DNA of 64,000 nucleotides from Gadus chalcogrammus. Taxonomy: Eukaryota; Chordata; Actinopteri; Gadiformes; Gadidae. The translations under genes were made by a program, and so were the position numbers. The notes under the pieces were generated by a model. The model saw nothing but the letters and a program-made list of their open reading frames with translations. It did no database searches and was not told where the DNA came from. Location of the stretch: assembly GCF_026213295.1 (NCBI RefSeq), contig NC_079412.1, positions 17,492,837 through 17,556,836 of the forward strand, in the 5' to 3' direction. Below are positions 63,055 through 64,000 of this stretch, piece by piece (position 1 is the stretch's first letter; every line of letters begins with the position of its first letter).

Positions 63055-63998
63055 GACATCGAAGCGGGGCCAGACTGTCTACCCGGATTAGGTGGAGGTT
63101 GTGCAAAAGATTGAGAGTGAGGAGCACGCACGCCGTCACACTCTCTCGCATAATGGCCAGGCTGCTTACAACGCCGGCATATTACAGGGTCTGAACGAGA
63201 TGGACGGCTGCGCCAGTTGGAGTCCTGCAAGCGTGCAATGCTTTCGGTGAGTTGATTCAGCTGCTCTTGCTGCCGCTTTAGCATCTCCCTCATCTCACTC
63301 ACCTCAGACACTGGGGGTGAAGGGACAGGGCCATAATGGCCACCCTGAACGCCATACTGAACACCAGAGACTAAGTGGAGTGAATGACTGCGGGCCCTCA
63401 TCCGAGCAGGTGAACCTTCACGCTCCCACTGGATTGCCTCGGCCCTGACCTCTAACAAGGTGCAGTCAGGCCAGTTACGCACAAACTGCTTCAACTGACG
63501 ACGCAGGGAACCCTCTAAAACATGCTCAACAAACTGGTCTCTCAGAAGTGCCTCGGTATTTAACATACCGGTAGGCGCACGCTGTCTCACCTTAGCCACG
63601 AGACCCATCAAAGCGAGGGAGAACTCCTGAAGAGTCTCTCCCTCCTGCTGCTTCCTGGAGAAGAATGCTTCCTGCAGAGCGACATAAGACTCAGTACACC
63701 CGTATAATTCCTGCAAGATGGAAAGTATTTTACCAGGGTCCTCTCGGTCTGCATAAGAGCGATGCTTTATTTCCTCCTTAGCCTCACCCTCTAGGTGGTC
63801 GAAGAGAAAAAATGCACGGTCAGAGAAGGATAAATGCCGCGCCCTCATACATGCTTTTGCCTCTTCTATCCACTCACTCAGCCCTATACCTGTCCTCCCC
63901 CTAAAGATGGGACACTTCCTATCTCGGGGTATAAAGACTAGTCTCTCCGATACAGGGACACTAGAAGTGGAGGGAGCAGTAGATGGCTCAGAAGCAGC
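63045..63998 (-). CDS. Gypsy copy 2 gag, partial (start beyond the window)
   Basis: Open from the window edge (first full codon at 63998) to the TAG at 63045-63047. It begins in the Ser/Pro/Thr-rich linker and continues through FRGRTGIGLSEWIEEAK, FFLFDHLEGEAKEEIKHRS and DQFVEHVLEGSLRRQLKQ. The uninterrupted WPDCTLLEVRAEAIQWEREG marks the point where copy 1 is frameshifted. A coiled segment MREMLKRQQEQLNQLTES precedes the zinc knuckle CRRCKQPGHYAREC (about 63140-63181). An internal Met at 63848 is not the true start, because homology with copy 1 extends upstream of it. Confidence 0.9.
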   Translation of the reverse strand, partial: AASEPSTAPSTSSVPVSERLVFIPRDRKCPIFRGRTGIGLSEWIEEAKACMRARHLSFSDRAFFLFDHLEGEAKEEIKHRSYADREDPGKILSILQELYGCTESYVALQEAFFSRKQQEGETLQEFSLALMGLVAKVRQRAPTGMLNTEALLRDQFVEHVLEGSLRRQLKQFVRNWPDCTLLEVRAEAIQWEREGSPARMRARSHSLHLVSGVQYGVQGGHYGPVPSPPVSEVSEMREMLKRQQEQLNQLTESIARLQDSNWRSRPSRSDPVICRRCKQPGHYARECDGVRAPHSQSFAQPPPNPGRQSGPASMSGN

Positions 63999-64000
63999 AG

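Larger units (their letters stand above)
59933..64000 (-). mobile_element. Ty3/gypsy retrotransposon copy 2, minus strand, partial
   Basis: Related to copy 1 across gag and pol, in opposite orientation, tail to tail with it. It runs off the right edge of the window inside gag and is cut at 59933 within the integrase, so neither LTR is seen. It keeps the protease-RT linker that copy 1 lost and has only one obvious frameshift (about 61263). It is therefore the better preserved template for the family. Confidence 0.93.

Overview
The window looks like a teleost fish nuclear chromosome. There are no bacterial-style operons. Dinucleotide and tetranucleotide microsatellites are very dense. The mobile elements are typical of fish: an L1-group LINE, an L2/Rex-like LINE remnant, a piggyBac-type MITE with TTAA ends, and two Ty3/gypsy retrotransposons. 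A 100-base run of N (12528-12627) marks an assembly gap. I recognise no host protein-coding exon, tRNA, rRNA or CRISPR array. Every convincing coding region belongs to a retroelement.

Layout. Positions 1 to about 22.2 kb are gene-free, mostly unique sequence broken by long (CA)n/(GT)n, (GA)n, (GGGA)n, (TA)n and poly-G/poly-C tracts. From 22.2 to 25.0 kb lie old transposon remains: a 468-bp MITE, a possible plus-strand LINE tail, a (TG)94 tract, and a degenerate minus-strand L2/Rex-like reverse transcriptase fragment. From 25.0 to 32.9 kb the sequence is again gene-free. A nearly full-length L1-type LINE fills about 32.87-38.59 kb. Its ORF1 is intact (306 codons), but its ORF2 is broken by many frameshifts and stops.

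From 38,587 to 54,176 there is a 15.6-kb satellite array, the most unusual part of the window. Its monomers come in three sizes (about 300, 184-186 and 138 bp) built on one shared core. They are organised into two higher-order repeat (HOR) systems: a 2282-bp HOR of eight units (three near-identical copies plus a shortened fourth) and a 1064-bp HOR near the right end. The left edge of the array is the L1 poly-A tail. The right edge is the leader of a Ty3/gypsy element whose 5' LTR is missing.

From 54,177 to 64,000 two related Ty3/gypsy copies lie tail to tail. Copy 1 (plus strand) has gag, protease, RT, RNase H, integrase and a 3' LTR start, but carries a gag frameshift and two internal deletions. 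Copy 2 (minus strand) has an open gag running off the window and an open protease-RT frame. It has one frameshift and is cut off inside the integrase core. At the gag/pol junction of copy 2 a slippery heptamer (GGGAAAC) sits exactly in frame before the gag stop, with a possible downstream stem. This suggests pol is made by -1 ribosomal frameshifting, and the site is degraded in copy 1.

The elements do not form a host pathway. They record repeated insertion, satellite expansion and decay, as expected of repeat-rich (possibly pericentromeric or heterochromatic) DNA next to ordinary intergenic sequence. All calls come from reading the sequence; no database search was run.
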